64,000 bases of DNA from Rhizobium sp. C1 (GTDB lineage Bacteria > Pseudomonadota > Alphaproteobacteria > Rhizobiales > Rhizobiaceae): positions 162,298-226,297 of the forward strand of contig NZ_JAJNCY010000008.1 in assembly GCF_021026335.1 (NCBI RefSeq). Reading direction: 5' to 3'. The notes under the pieces were generated by a model, which saw only the letters and a program-made list of their open reading frames with translations, was not told the DNA's origin and made no database searches. The position numbers and the translations under genes were made by a program. Below are positions 8,809 through 18,385 of the stretch, piece after piece. Position 1 is the stretch's first letter. Each line of letters starts with the position of its first letter.

Positions 8809-10597
8809 CAACCGCGCTGCGCGCGCCTTTTCGACAGAGGTCTGGCACCGCGCCGCCTCGAAATTGCTGGCCAAGGTGATCGAGGAATTCGCCTATGAAC
8901 GCGTGTTCGACGCGGTTTGCGAAAAGCCCGGTCACTATTGCATCCAGCTCGGAAGCGCCGCCATCCGCTTTCGCGCGAAACGCTATGTCTTCGACAATCT
9001 TTCGATCGAACCCGACAGCATCGTCAGGCAGGACGGCGATGTCGTGACGTCGATCTCCGATCCGCTCGCCTTTTGCGCGGAATTCCTGCCGCAGCTGGGC
9101 GTCAAGCCGATGACCGTGGCCCATTTCATCAAGGAACTGGGCAATACGCTGCTGTCCGATGCCCATATCGTTGCGCGCGCCGACAAGACCGCAGCCGAAC
9201 TTGCCGAACTGGATGACATCAGGATGGAGGGCGAAACGACCGGGCATCCCTGGGTAACGGTCAGCAAGGGCCGCATCGGCCTCGGCTATCGCGACTATCT
9301 GGCCTTCACGCCGGAAAACCAGACACCGGTCAGGATTTCCTGGCTGGGCGTCAGCCGGAAGCGCGCCACGTTCGTTGCCGAGGAGGGGCTTACCAACGCG
9401 AAGCTCGCCGAAGAAGCCATCGGCGCGGATCGCTACCGCGCCTTCATGCAAACTTTGGCTGCCGCCGGAGGCTCAGCTCAAACGCACCTGCTGATGCCTG
9501 TCCATCCGTGGCAATGGGACCATATGATCGTGCCGCATTTCGCGGCGGACATCGCCGCCGGGCATATCGTGTTTCTGGGTGAGGGCGATGACCTCTACCT
9601 GCCGCAACAGTCGGTCCGGACGCTTTCCAACGTCACGCGGCCGGACGCATCGACGCTGAAGCTCTGCATGACCATCCTCAACACCGCCGTCTATCGCGGC
9701 ATTCCAGGTAAGCGCGCGCTGACGGCCGCGCCGTTGACCAGCTGGCTGGATGGCCTTCTGACGCGTGACACCTTCCTCCGCGACACCTGCGGTCTGGCTC
9801 TTCTCGGCGAGCGGGCGGGCATGCATTACGTCCACCCGCAATTCTCTATGGTTGAGGGCGCACCTTATCAGTTCAACGAGATGCTGGGTTGCCTTTGGCG
9901 CGACAGCCTTGCCAGCCATCTGAAGGAAGGCGAAACGGGCATTCCGTTGGCCGGGTTGCTGCATGCCGGTGCCGACGGACGTCCGGTGATCGAGGCGCTG
10001 GCCGACAAGGCGGGACTGTCGGTGGAAGAATGGCTCACACTGTTCTTCGACGCGGTCATTCCGCCGGTCTATCATCTGCTGTGCAAGCATGGTCTGGCCT
10101 TCTCCGCCCATGGTCAGAATGCGACCCTGATCCTGGAGAACGGGCGGCCCAAGCGTCTGGCGCTGCGCGATTTCATCGACGATGTGATCGTCTGCGATCT
10201 CGATTTTCCCGAGACCGCCAGCCTTCCGCATTCCGTCCGTGCAGTGCTGCTGAGCTTGCCGCCAGATTTTCTGGTTCACTTCATCCAGACGACGCTGTTC
10301 ATCTGCGTTTTCCGCTACATGTCGGTGCTGCTCGATCAGCGATCGGGTCTCAAGGAAAGCACGTTCTGGGGGCTCGCGCGCGATGCGGTGCTTCGCTATC
10401 AGCGCCGCTTCCCGGACCTGAGTGACCGCTTCGAAATCTTCGATCTCTTCGGCGAGGAATATCCGCGCCTGTGCCTCAATCGGGTGCGCCTGTTCACGCA
10501 TGGCTATGCGGATGACGATGAGCGTCCGGTTCCCGATTTCCAGGGCGCGGTCGACAATCCGCTCGTCGCCTTCTGGCGGCAGAGCAACGCGGCCTGA
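8792..10597 (+). CDS. rhbF: NIS siderophore synthetase RhbF (IucA/IucC family)
   Basis: A 601-residue second IucA/IucC-family synthetase. Key segments are LLMPVHPWQWDH, LYLPQQSVRTLSNVTRPDASTLKLCMTILNT and LCKHGLAFSAHGQNATLILENGRPKRLALRDF. With RhbC it completes the citrate-diaminopropane hydroxamate scaffold; which arm it adds cannot be decided here. The start at 8792 (MNAPFDNR) lies inside the end of rhbE with GGGAGAA just upstream; the frame ahead of it is a shadow of rhbE. It is the last gene of the rhtX-rhbABCDEF operon and converges on rhrA. Confidence 0.92.
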   Translation: MNAPFDNRAARAFSTEVWHRAASKLLAKVIEEFAYERVFDAVCEKPGHYCIQLGSAAIRFRAKRYVFDNLSIEPDSIVRQDGDVVTSISDPLAFCAEFLPQLGVKPMTVAHFIKELGNTLLSDAHIVARADKTAAELAELDDIRMEGETTGHPWVTVSKGRIGLGYRDYLAFTPENQTPVRISWLGVSRKRATFVAEEGLTNAKLAEEAIGADRYRAFMQTLAAAGGSAQTHLLMPVHPWQWDHMIVPHFAADIAAGHIVFLGEGDDLYLPQQSVRTLSNVTRPDASTLKLCMTILNTAVYRGIPGKRALTAAPLTSWLDGLLTRDTFLRDTCGLALLGERAGMHYVHPQFSMVEGAPYQFNEMLGCLWRDSLASHLKEGETGIPLAGLLHAGADGRPVIEALADKAGLSVEEWLTLFFDAVIPPVYHLLCKHGLAFSAHGQNATLILENGRPKRLALRDFIDDVIVCDLDFPETASLPHSVRAVLLSLPPDFLVHFIQTTLFICVFRYMSVLLDQRSGLKESTFWGLARDAVLRYQRRFPDLSDRFEIFDLFGEEYPRLCLNRVRLFTHGYADDDERPVPDFQGAVDNPLVAFWRQSNAA

Positions 10598-10614
10598 CGG
10601 GTCCCATCGACAAA

Positions 10615-10644
10615 GGCGAACGGATGAGGGCCTATCCGTTCGCC
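10615..10644. terminator. Hairpin between convergent rhbF and rhrA
   Basis: A perfect 11-bp stem (GGCGAACGGAT and ATCCGTTCGCC) with an 8-base loop lies between the stop codons of rhbF and rhrA. T-runs are short (TTTG on the minus side only), but position and symmetry fit a bidirectional terminator. Confidence 0.65.
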
Positions 10645-10657
10645 GCGGCGGGTGCGC

Positions 10658-11647
10658 TCAGCCATCCTGGCCGGACAACCCTCCGAACTCGGTCTCGCCG
10701 TCCTGGCCCGCCGCAAGCTTGCGCCATTCCGATGGCTTCATGCCATAGCGGCTGCGGAAGGTCCGGTTGAAATAGGACAGGTCGTTGAAGCCGATGCCAT
10801 AGGCGACCTGACTGATCGGCTGGGTCGCGCCGTCGGCGATCATCATTGCCTTGGCAATGGCAAGGCGTCTTTCCAGAACGTAACGCGAGAATGTCGTCCC
10901 CTCCCGGCTGAAGAACTTCTGCACCGCGCGCGGCGTAATCCCTTCTGCATCCGCGACATCGCTGACGGAATAGCCGCTTTTGGCCAGATTGTCCTCGATC
11001 CTCGCCTTGATCGACTCCATCCGGGTCTGGCGCGCGGCAGGCCGTGGTGCATCGCCGAAATGCTGGGCGAGAACCGGCAGGAGATCGTGGAAATGCTGGA
11101 CCATCATGGCGGCATCCTCCCGGCTCTGCGCATCCTGGCGCAGCATGTAGCCGGCATAATTGGTCAGCAGCTGCAGCGGCAGGCAATCGGCCTTGATCGG
11201 CTTCAGCATCAGCGGCTTCAGGATATGTGCCCTGGCGGCGACCGAATGGGCGGGCAGATGCGCGATATCGAGCCGGCCGCCCTCTGGAAGGACCAGATCC
11301 ATCGCGTCGTCGGCGGGCGTGAAGATGACGTCGCTTTGGGCGACGCTGACCTTGCGTTTCCGGCGCCGGATCTCCAGTCGCCCCTCCATGGGACGCAGGA
11401 CGATGATGCTCTGGTCGGTCGCGCCCCTTGCCTGTACCGTCAGCGGCACTTTCGGCAGATAGATCGTCGCGAGCGAAAGCGAAACATAACGCCAGTACAG
11501 ACCGGTGAGACCTGCAAGATCACCGCCTGCCACGCAGATCGTCGCCTCTCCCATCATGTCGAAGAGAATGTTGCGGCACAGGAGCCGGCTGTCGCTGTCC
11601 GGCAATGACTGGGTGCCCAGTTTCAAGGGGCGGATCGTCTCCATCAA
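10658..11647 (-). CDS. rhrA: AraC-family activator of siderophore genes RhrA
   Basis: A 329-residue AraC/XylS regulator. The C-terminal ~100 residues hold two helix-turn-helix units: YSVSDVADAEGITPRAVQKFF and QPISQVAYGIGFNDLSYFNRTFRSRYGMKPSEW, the latter a classical AraC signature. The N-terminal part resembles the AraC-binding-like domain of regulators that sense the cognate ferric siderophore. It lies between the convergent rhb operon and the divergent receptor gene rhtA, the position of RhrA in S. meliloti, where it activates rhbABCDEF and rhtA under iron limitation. Confidence 0.88.
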   Translation of the reverse strand: MMETIRPLKLGTQSLPDSDSRLLCRNILFDMMGEATICVAGGDLAGLTGLYWRYVSLSLATIYLPKVPLTVQARGATDQSIIVLRPMEGRLEIRRRKRKVSVAQSDVIFTPADDAMDLVLPEGGRLDIAHLPAHSVAARAHILKPLMLKPIKADCLPLQLLTNYAGYMLRQDAQSREDAAMMVQHFHDLLPVLAQHFGDAPRPAARQTRMESIKARIEDNLAKSGYSVSDVADAEGITPRAVQKFFSREGTTFSRYVLERRLAIAKAMMIADGATQPISQVAYGIGFNDLSYFNRTFRSRYGMKPSEWRKLAAGQDGETEFGGLSGQDG

Positions 11648-11731
11648 GGCTCAGGCTTCCCTTCAAAGTTCGCGTCAGTCCAAATGAGGTTCGTCGTGAT
11701 CCAAGCAGGCCGATCCTTTACCTCATAAAAC

Positions 11732-11749
11732 ATGAGTTAAATAGTCTTG
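11732..11749 (+). promoter_or_regulatory. IRO-like site in the rhrA-rhtA divergent promoter
   Basis: The core TGA-N9-TCT here is one base off TGA-N9-TCA and shares ATGA...AAATAGTC..G with the site before rhtX (896-913). It overlaps a small palindrome CTCAT-AAAAC-ATGAG at 11722-11736. It lies about 60 bp before the rhtA start and about 85 bp from the rhrA start. A role for RirA or RhrA is inferred from position and the shared sequence. Confidence 0.5.
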
Positions 11750-11809
11750 TATTTGAAATTCTGGAGGCCTGATCCGCCGCCAGAGTATTTTTCGCATCTG
11801 GAGGCGTGA

Positions 11810-14056
11810 ATGATTAAGGGGCGTGGGGTACGCGTGCTGCTTTGGACGTCGGTCAGCTTGACCGCGTTGACATCGGGGGCCGTTGCACAGGAAAATCAGG
11901 CGGGGCAGGGCGCGCAAACGCCGGCCACCAGCCTTCAGGCCATCGTCGTCACCGGTTCCAGATCGCCGCAGCAGATCTCGGATACGGCCCAGACCATCTA
12001 TGTCGTCGATTCCAAGGAGATCGCGTCCGAAGCGAGATCCGGCAAGAGCCTGCAGCAGATCCTCGCCGACAAGGTTCCGAGCTTCGATCCGGCGAGCGTC
12101 GGCTCCAGAACCTCCTATGGCCAGAACCTGCGCGGCCGCACCGCGCTGATCCTGATCGACGGCGTTTCGATGAATTCCGCCCGCTCGCTTAGCCGCCAGT
12201 TCGATTCGATCGATCCGTTCAATATCGAGCGCGTCGAGGTCCTGTCCGGGGCGACGTCGATCTATGGCGGTAACGCGACGGGCGGCATCATCAACATCAT
12301 CACCAAGAAGGGCAAGGATGCCGAGCAGGGCTTCCATGCCGAGGTGACCGGCGGCCTGGGCTCCGGCTTTGGCGGCAGCAATGATCTCGACAGCAATGTC
12401 GGCGCGGCCGTGACCTACAACAGCGATGCCTGGGACGGCCGGCTTTCGATCTCGGGCAACAAGACCGGCGCCTTCTATGGCGGCGGCGGCAAGCTTCTGA
12501 TCCCGGACATCACGCAGACCTCGACGGCCTTCAACCAGCGCCTCGATCTCATGGGTTCGGTCGGCTTCCAGATCGACGACAATCGGCGTCTGGAGCTTTC
12601 GGGCCAGTATTTCGACAGTAAGCAGGAGTCTGATTACGGTCTCTTTTACGGTCTGAACTTTGCCGCACTTGCCAAGCCGTCCCTGTTCGAGACGCGGCCG
12701 GGTTACAAGTCAGACTTCAACCCGCAGACCACCCGCTCCATGTTCAACGTCACCTACACGGATGACGATTTCCTGGGGCAGAAGCTTTTGCTGCAGGGCG
12801 CCTTCCGTAGCGAGCGGCTGAAATTCAACCCGTTCCCGTCTTCCAGCGCCTTCACGGGCGCCTATTTCGCCGGCAGTTCACAGGACACCGACTATTACAG
12901 CGTCAAGGCGGCCCTGGTCTCCGAACCTCTGGACAGCCTGAAGATCACCTACGGGATCGATGCGGACCGAGATTCCTTCTCGTCGCGCCAGAACGTCTTC
13001 GACACGCTGACGGCCGCGAGAACCGGTGGCATGAACTTCCGCACGATGGGCATCACCGGGCTTTACCCGACCATCGATGTCTCCACCGTCGCGGGTTTCG
13101 TGGAGGCCTCCTATGAGGCGACCGACCGCCTGACGATCAGCGGCGGTCTGCGCTATCAGTTTGTCAACACCAAAGTGTCGAATTTCGTCGGTGCTGCGCA
13201 GCAGGTGGCGATCCTTCAGGGGCGCGCTCGTTCGGCAGCATCCATTCCCGGCGGCGAGGTCAACTACGACGCCTTGCTGGTCAATGCCGGCGCAACCTAT
13301 GAACTGGGCCCGGATCAGCAGATCTACGGCAATTTCAGCCAGGGCTTCGAGCTTCCTGATCCGGCGAAATATTACGGGGTCGGCTCCTACGTGCTCAGCG
13401 GCGGCGTGTTCAATCTCGTCAACAGCGTGAATGTCAGCTCATCGGCGCTGCAGGCGATCAAGACCAATTCCGTCGAATTCGGCTATCGTCTCGATGACGG
13501 CAAATACAATCTCGAGGCTGCCGCCTTCTATTCCTTCTCTGACAAATCTATCCAGCTCAACCGCTCGACGCTTGCCGTCGACGTTGTCAACCGCGACAGG
13601 CGGGTCTACGGGATCGAGGGCACGGCCGGGGTGAAGTTCGACAACGGCTTCAATGTCGGGGTTCTCGGCCAATGGGTCCAGACCGAGGTCAAGGGCAAGA
13701 ACGGCTGGGTGAACGACACGGTGGGAACGGCCAGCGTTTCCAAGCTCGGCGGCTATGTCGGCTGGACCAACGATGCGCTGTCGCTGCGGTTGTCCGGCCA
13801 GCACGTGTTCAGCCTGACAGACGCAGACAACTTCAAGATCGACGGCTATACGCTGTTCGATCTGGCGGGTAGCTACACGTTCGAAAACTCCAAGACGACC
13901 CTCAATTTCGGCGTCCAGAATGTTTTCGACACGCAGTACACGACCGTCTGGGGCTCCCGTGCGAAGGCGCTTTACGGTGCGCTCGCCGACAAGTCGGTCT
14001 TCGATTACAAGGGGCGCGGCCGCACCTTCGCAGTTTCGTTGACCAAGGTCTTCTGA
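11810..14056 (+). CDS. rhtA: TonB-dependent ferric-rhizobactin receptor RhtA
   Basis: A 748-residue outer-membrane receptor. Residues 1-26 form a signal peptide ending ALTSGAVAQ. A TonB-box-like segment (LQAIVVTGSR) follows at about 44-53, then the plug domain with YVVDSKEI, RGRTALILIDGV and IERVEVLSGATSIYGGNATGGIINIITKK, then a 22-strand-type barrel ending in the aromatic FAVSLTKVF. It should import the ferric siderophore across the outer membrane using TonB energy, passing it to RhtX. It is divergent from rhrA and heads a second transcription unit with the acyltransferase and reductase genes. Confidence 0.92.
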   Translation: MIKGRGVRVLLWTSVSLTALTSGAVAQENQAGQGAQTPATSLQAIVVTGSRSPQQISDTAQTIYVVDSKEIASEARSGKSLQQILADKVPSFDPASVGSRTSYGQNLRGRTALILIDGVSMNSARSLSRQFDSIDPFNIERVEVLSGATSIYGGNATGGIINIITKKGKDAEQGFHAEVTGGLGSGFGGSNDLDSNVGAAVTYNSDAWDGRLSISGNKTGAFYGGGGKLLIPDITQTSTAFNQRLDLMGSVGFQIDDNRRLELSGQYFDSKQESDYGLFYGLNFAALAKPSLFETRPGYKSDFNPQTTRSMFNVTYTDDDFLGQKLLLQGAFRSERLKFNPFPSSSAFTGAYFAGSSQDTDYYSVKAALVSEPLDSLKITYGIDADRDSFSSRQNVFDTLTAARTGGMNFRTMGITGLYPTIDVSTVAGFVEASYEATDRLTISGGLRYQFVNTKVSNFVGAAQQVAILQGRARSAASIPGGEVNYDALLVNAGATYELGPDQQIYGNFSQGFELPDPAKYYGVGSYVLSGGVFNLVNSVNVSSSALQAIKTNSVEFGYRLDDGKYNLEAAAFYSFSDKSIQLNRSTLAVDVVNRDRRVYGIEGTAGVKFDNGFNVGVLGQWVQTEVKGKNGWVNDTVGTASVSKLGGYVGWTNDALSLRLSGQHVFSLTDADNFKIDGYTLFDLAGSYTFENSKTTLNFGVQNVFDTQYTTVWGSRAKALYGALADKSVFDYKGRGRTFAVSLTKVF

Positions 14057-14071
14057 GGAGACTGAAAGGCC

Positions 14072-15139
14072 TTGCTCGTCACGCCCATCAAGCATGCTGT
14101 CCATGAAGGCTCCGCCCCGTATCGCTGCTTTACCGCCGATCCGGGGGCGAGCATCCACGTGACCCGCAAGGGTGCGCTTCTGGCGGCGGAGGACGGGCGT
14201 GGCAACAGGCTTGAGGCGGAACTTGCCAAGGGCGTGCTCTCCGCAAGGACATCAAATCATGAACTTGCGGACGGCGAGTGCCGGCGCTTCCTTTCGGCTC
14301 TCCTGGGTTTCGTCTTTTCGACGGAGCCGGAGGCCGAGAGGCTTGAACTCGCCGGCGACGGCTGGCAGCCGACCTCCACCGATCTGACAGCGATCGGTGG
14401 ACATGTCAGCGGCGGAGCCCTGAGCGTGAGGGCAGACATGTTCTGGCAGGTCGCGCGGCTCTGGACGCCCGCGCCGGCCTTGAACTACCCGCGACATGAA
14501 GTCTTCGACGGGCGCACGGTTCATCCCTTGCGGCCGCCGAAGCCTGAGGGCCGCGTTTATGCGCGTTTCATCCCCTGGCTTGGCGGAGACATCGCGCTGG
14601 ATGTGGCCACTCTCGAGGATCTTGCGGACATTCACCGCTGGATGAACCTGCCGCGCGTCGACGAATTCTGGCACGAGGCCGGCGACCTGACGCATCATCG
14701 GCGCTACCTCGCCGGCATGATCGCCGATCCGCATGTCATTCCTCTGATTGCCCGGTTCGACGGCCGGTCCTTCGGCTATTTCGAGGTCTATTGGGCCAAG
14801 GAAGATATTGTCGGCGGCTTCTGCGGAGCAGGCGATTACGACAGGGGCTGCCATGTCATCATCGGCGAGGACGCCTGCCGCGGGCGCAGTTGGTTCACCG
14901 CCTGGCTGCCTTCGCTTCTGCATTTCATGTTTCTGGACGAGCCGCGCACGGAGCGCATCGTTCAGGAGCCGGACGCGCGCCATAGCCGCCAGCTTCGCAA
15001 CCTCCAGCGTTCCGGATTCTGGCTGAGCGCCACGGTCGATCTGCCGGGCAAGCGCGCCGCCATCGTCGAGATATCCCGCCGCAAGTTCTTCGGCGCTCGT
15101 CTCTGGCACCCTGTGGACGACGATCGAAAGGAACCATGA
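14072..15139 (+). CDS. Long-form IucB/RhbD-like acyltransferase, candidate for the lipid tail
   Basis: A 355-residue protein. The C-terminal ~190 residues align by eye with RhbD: IHRWMNLPRVDEFW, GYFEVYWAKEDIVGGF, DRGCHVIIGEDACRGRSWFTAWLPSLLHFMFLDEP. The N-terminal ~165 residues are extra and resemble the extension of larger siderophore acyltransferases. Rhizobactin 1021 carries an (E)-2-decenoyl group, and a gene of this type near rhtA in S. meliloti has been suggested to add it, so this is the natural candidate here; that is inference. The start is TTG at 14072, 15 bp after the rhtA stop, with AAAGG close upstream. It overlaps the next gene by 4 bp. Confidence 0.75.
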   Translation: MLVTPIKHAVHEGSAPYRCFTADPGASIHVTRKGALLAAEDGRGNRLEAELAKGVLSARTSNHELADGECRRFLSALLGFVFSTEPEAERLELAGDGWQPTSTDLTAIGGHVSGGALSVRADMFWQVARLWTPAPALNYPRHEVFDGRTVHPLRPPKPEGRVYARFIPWLGGDIALDVATLEDLADIHRWMNLPRVDEFWHEAGDLTHHRRYLAGMIADPHVIPLIARFDGRSFGYFEVYWAKEDIVGGFCGAGDYDRGCHVIIGEDACRGRSWFTAWLPSLLHFMFLDEPRTERIVQEPDARHSRQLRNLQRSGFWLSATVDLPGKRAAIVEISRRKFFGARLWHPVDDDRKEP

Positions 15140-16164
15140 TGACGGCGAATTTTCCCACGGCCTTCCGTTTGAAGGCCCGCGCGAAACTGGTCGAACCCGA
15201 CCAGTGTCTGGAGCATCTGGTGGAGCACCTCAGAGAGCATGACGGGGAAATCCGGGAGGAGGAGGGCGCCTTTCTCGTGACCCTGCCGGATATTCGTGGC
15301 CGCATGTGGTGCGATGACGGGCTGCTTCATGTCGATGCCCGTTCCAGCGATGCGGAGACCGCCTATTTCGTCCGGACCTGGCTTGACGGCGTTTTCCGGC
15401 ATCTGGCCGGGACGGGGCCGGTGGAGATCGCCTGGAAAGAAGACTGGAATGCCGGCCATTTGCCGCCGAGCTTCTCGGTCCTCAAGGTTGAGGCGTTGCA
15501 AACGATCACCTCGCGCATGATGCGCGTCACGCTGAAATGTCCTGATGCCGCGCGGTTTGCCCGCGCCGATGCGCTGCATGTTCAGGTCCTCGTCAATTTC
15601 GCCGACATGGTCGCCGCGACAGGCGGCGCGCCTGCGCCGTTGATATGGCGTCGCTACACGGTGCGCGCAGTAGACCTTGCGGCAAGCATGATCGATATCG
15701 ACATCTTCCTGCATGGCGAAGCCGGGCCGGGCGCGGCATGGGTTCGCAGTCTTCGTGTCGGCGATCTGGTGGGCGTTGCGGGCCCGAATGGCGGCGGCAT
15801 CGGCCAGGCTGAGCGTTTTCTGATTGCCGGCGACGAGACGGCGCTTCCCGCAATCGCCCGGATCATGGGCCTGCTTCCGCAGCATTGCGTTGGAGATGTG
15901 TGGATCGAGACCGAGGAAAGTGCAGAAAGACTTCCCCTTGAAGTCCCCCCCGGCATCACGCTGACCTGGCTTGCGCGGGAGAATGATGCAGGCGCAGCAC
16001 TGGAGTGCGCTATCAACGGCGCTCTTGCCCGAAGGACGGCGGAAAAGACGTTCGTCTGGGTTGCCTGCGAGGCGAGCGCCGCCTCGCGGATACGCAAACA
16101 TGTCAGGGTCGCCGCGCTGCATGACAACCTTGATCATCTGATCGCCGGATATTGGAAAAGGTAA
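15136..16164 (+). CDS. DUF2218 plus siderophore-interacting FAD reductase (SIP/ViuB family)
   Basis: A 342-residue two-part protein. Residues 1-95 look like a DUF2218 domain (EHLREHDGEIREEEGAFLV, ending VEIAWKEDW). The remainder is a SIP-type FAD-binding ferredoxin-reductase fold with RRYTVRAVD (flavin-binding RxYT motif), DIFLHGEAGPGAAWVRSLRVGDLVGVAGP, LIAGDETALPAIARI and VWVACEASAASRIRKHV. It should reduce Fe(III)-siderophore in the cytosol to release iron after import by RhtA and RhtX. It is the third gene of the rhtA unit, starting within the stop of the acyltransferase gene with GAAAGGAA as ribosome site. Confidence 0.85.
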   Translation: MMTANFPTAFRLKARAKLVEPDQCLEHLVEHLREHDGEIREEEGAFLVTLPDIRGRMWCDDGLLHVDARSSDAETAYFVRTWLDGVFRHLAGTGPVEIAWKEDWNAGHLPPSFSVLKVEALQTITSRMMRVTLKCPDAARFARADALHVQVLVNFADMVAATGGAPAPLIWRRYTVRAVDLAASMIDIDIFLHGEAGPGAAWVRSLRVGDLVGVAGPNGGGIGQAERFLIAGDETALPAIARIMGLLPQHCVGDVWIETEESAERLPLEVPPGITLTWLARENDAGAALECAINGALARRTAEKTFVWVACEASAASRIRKHVRVAALHDNLDHLIAGYWKR

Positions 16165-16236
16165 GCGTCTACCTTCCTCGTGCCCATGGCCTGGGTAAGC
16201 GCCGGACGCTGCCCGATATTTCGATGAGGGAATGGC

Positions 16237-16265
16237 AAAGCCCGCACCGTACGGCGCGGGCTTTT
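16237..16265. terminator. Intrinsic terminator after the reductase gene (probably bidirectional)
   Basis: AAAGCCCGC pairs with GCGGGCTTT around an inner CCG-TA-CGG stem, followed on the plus strand by a short T-run. It lies between the convergent siderophore-reductase and chemoreceptor genes. Confidence 0.8.
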
Positions 16266-16333
16266 GAGGTCAGATATGCCGCCATCGAAGGGCTGCCGGC
16301 CGGAAAGCCCAGCAAACGCCTTCACAGGCTGCA

Positions 16334-18385
16334 TCAGGCGATTTGTCTGAAGTCGGAATCGTCGGCATCCGGTCCACCCATCGTCATGTCGAGCATCAGG
16401 CCCCTCACGCGCGCCTGTTGTCTTGCGACCGTCTGGCCGACCTTGGGGGACGCTGCCGCTGGCTTCCTTGCCGCAACATTGCTTCTGGGCTGGGCCTTGG
16501 GCGCTTGTTTGAGCAATGGCTGGGCTTTGGCGCTCTCGGTGTTGTCGACCTTGAAGAAGGCGATCGAGTTCTGAAGTTCCTCGGCCTGTGCGGCCAGTTC
16601 TTCGGAGGTTGCCGACATCTCTTCCGATGCCCCGGCGTTCTGCTGGGTCACCTTGTCGAGCTGTTGGATTGCTTCATTGATCTGGCCGGCACCGATATCC
16701 TGTTCGCGGCAGGCTGCGGAAATTTCGGCGACCAGTTCTGCCGTCTTGCGGATGTCCGGCACGAGGCGGGCCAGCATGGCGCCTGCCTCCGTCGCAACGC
16801 TGACGGTCTCGCCCGAGAGGCCGCTGATTTCGGCCGCCGCCGCCTGGCTGCGTTCCGCAAGCTTGCGCACTTCGGAGGCAACGACCGCGAAGCCTTTGCC
16901 ATGTTCGCCTGCGCGGGCTGCTTCCACCGCGGCATTCAGGGCGAGAAGGTCGGTCTGACGCGCGATTTCCTGCACGATGGAAATCTTCTCGGCGATCTTG
17001 CGCATCGCCGAGACCGCCCGGTTGACGGCGTCGCCCGACGCTTCGGCATCCTTGGAAGATTGACGCGCGATCTTTTCGGTCTGGGCGGCGTTATCGGCAT
17101 TCTGCTTGATGTTCGACGCCATCTGTTCCATCGAGGCCGCCGCTTCTTCCGCCGACGCTGCCTGCTCCGTCGCACCTTGCGAAAGCTGTTCCGAACCGGA
17201 CGACAGCTGCTGCGAGCCCGCCGAAACATTTTCGCTTGCGGTCAGGGCATCGGCAACGACACCGCGAAGCCGTTCGACCATAGAGAGAAGAGCAACCCCC
17301 AGCGTGTCGTTTTCGGAAAGCGGCTCGGGCTGCACGGTCAGGTCGCCGTTGGAGATCTGGTCTGCAATGTCTGCCGTGTTGCGCAGGTTGTCGATCAGAC
17401 TGTTGATCGCATTCTTCATGCGCTCATGATCGCCGTCGCATGCGATGTCCACGCGTTGCGTGAGATCGCCGACACTCACCTGGCGAAGCACACGGTTACC
17501 TTCGGAGATCGGAAGAATGATCGCGTCGAGCATGCCGTTGATGCCGGAGACCAGTTTGCCGAAATCGCCGACGAAACGGTCCGCAGCGCCGCGCTCGGAG
17601 AGCTGGCCCGCCGTGGAGGCTGCGATCAGTCGCTGAAGCTCGCTGGTGATGGCCCGCAGGTTTCCGCGCAGCGTCTCGATCGTGTCGTTGATGAAGGCCT
17701 TCTTGCCGGGGAACTGCTCGAGCGGGGCATCGAAATTGCCTTCGCCGAGCTGCTTGATGCAGGCCATCGCCTTCTTCTTGACCGCGATATGGCCGGCAAC
17801 CATGTCGTTGATGCCCCGGGCCATGATGCCGAAGTCGCCCTTGAAGCGATCGACGGGGACGAAGACGTCGATGTCTCCCTTGTCGTGCTCGGAGGACATC
17901 TTGTTCATTTCGCTGATCAACCCGCGCAGGTTTCCGCGCAGCGTCTCGATCGTGTCGTTGATGAAGGCCTTCTTGCCGGGGAATGGCTCGAGCGGCGCAT
18001 CGAAATTGCCTTCGCCCAGCTCCTTGACGCAGGCCATGGCCTTTTTCTTGACCGCGATATGGCCGCCTACCATGGTATTGATGCCCTTGGCCATCGTTGC
18101 AAAGTCGCCCTTGTACTCATCCGGTCGCAACATCACATCAATGTCGCCCGCATCATGTTCCGTTGACATGTGCGCGATGGAAGACGCAATTTTCTGCATG
18201 GGCTGGACGCCCGCATCAAGCAGAGCGTTGACAGCTTCGAGCATCTCTCTGGCGTCGCCGGTTGCCAGATCGAGGTTTGCGCGTTCAGAGAGGTTTCCAC
18301 CCGAAAGGCCGGCACAAACGCGCTGTATTTCCGACAGGGCTACCTGTGATCTGGAGGATTTCTTCATTTGCGTGTAGAAAGACAT
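16334..18385 (-). CDS. Soluble methyl-accepting chemotaxis protein with duplicated HAMP-like modules
   Basis: A 683-residue chemoreceptor without signal peptide or transmembrane helix. The N-terminal half holds repeated HAMP/linker-like modules; two neighbouring copies share [22 protein letters not shown] and [20 protein letters not shown]. The signalling hairpin tip reads [51 protein letters not shown]. It should signal to CheA/CheW from the cytoplasm, like the TM-less McpY/IcpA receptors of rhizobia. The C-terminus (DFRQIA) lacks an obvious CheR-binding pentapeptide of the NWETF type. The start at 18385 is supported by AGGGGA upstream. No other che genes are nearby, so it is an orphan receptor. 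Confidence 0.88.
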   Translation of the reverse strand: MSFYTQMKKSSRSQVALSEIQRVCAGLSGGNLSERANLDLATGDAREMLEAVNALLDAGVQPMQKIASSIAHMSTEHDAGDIDVMLRPDEYKGDFATMAKGINTMVGGHIAVKKKAMACVKELGEGNFDAPLEPFPGKKAFINDTIETLRGNLRGLISEMNKMSSEHDKGDIDVFVPVDRFKGDFGIMARGINDMVAGHIAVKKKAMACIKQLGEGNFDAPLEQFPGKKAFINDTIETLRGNLRAITSELQRLIAASTAGQLSERGAADRFVGDFGKLVSGINGMLDAIILPISEGNRVLRQVSVGDLTQRVDIACDGDHERMKNAINSLIDNLRNTADIADQISNGDLTVQPEPLSENDTLGVALLSMVERLRGVVADALTASENVSAGSQQLSSGSEQLSQGATEQAASAEEAAASMEQMASNIKQNADNAAQTEKIARQSSKDAEASGDAVNRAVSAMRKIAEKISIVQEIARQTDLLALNAAVEAARAGEHGKGFAVVASEVRKLAERSQAAAAEISGLSGETVSVATEAGAMLARLVPDIRKTAELVAEISAACREQDIGAGQINEAIQQLDKVTQQNAGASEEMSATSEELAAQAEELQNSIAFFKVDNTESAKAQPLLKQAPKAQPRSNVAARKPAAASPKVGQTVARQQARVRGLMLDMTMGGPDADDSDFRQIA
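17655..17983 (-). repeat. Direct 59-bp DNA repeat within the chemoreceptor gene (270 bp apart)
   Basis: Positions 17655-17713 and 17925-17983 are identical over 59 bases and are offset by exactly 270 bp (90 codons). The encoded modules are alike well beyond the identical block. This indicates a recent in-frame duplication or gene conversion within the receptor. Confidence 0.85.

Noticed and set aside
16343..18166. 607-codon open frame antisense to the chemoreceptor gene
   Set aside because: GC-rich codon bias opens long antisense frames; the translation lacks domain motifs while the minus strand encodes an obvious chemoreceptor.
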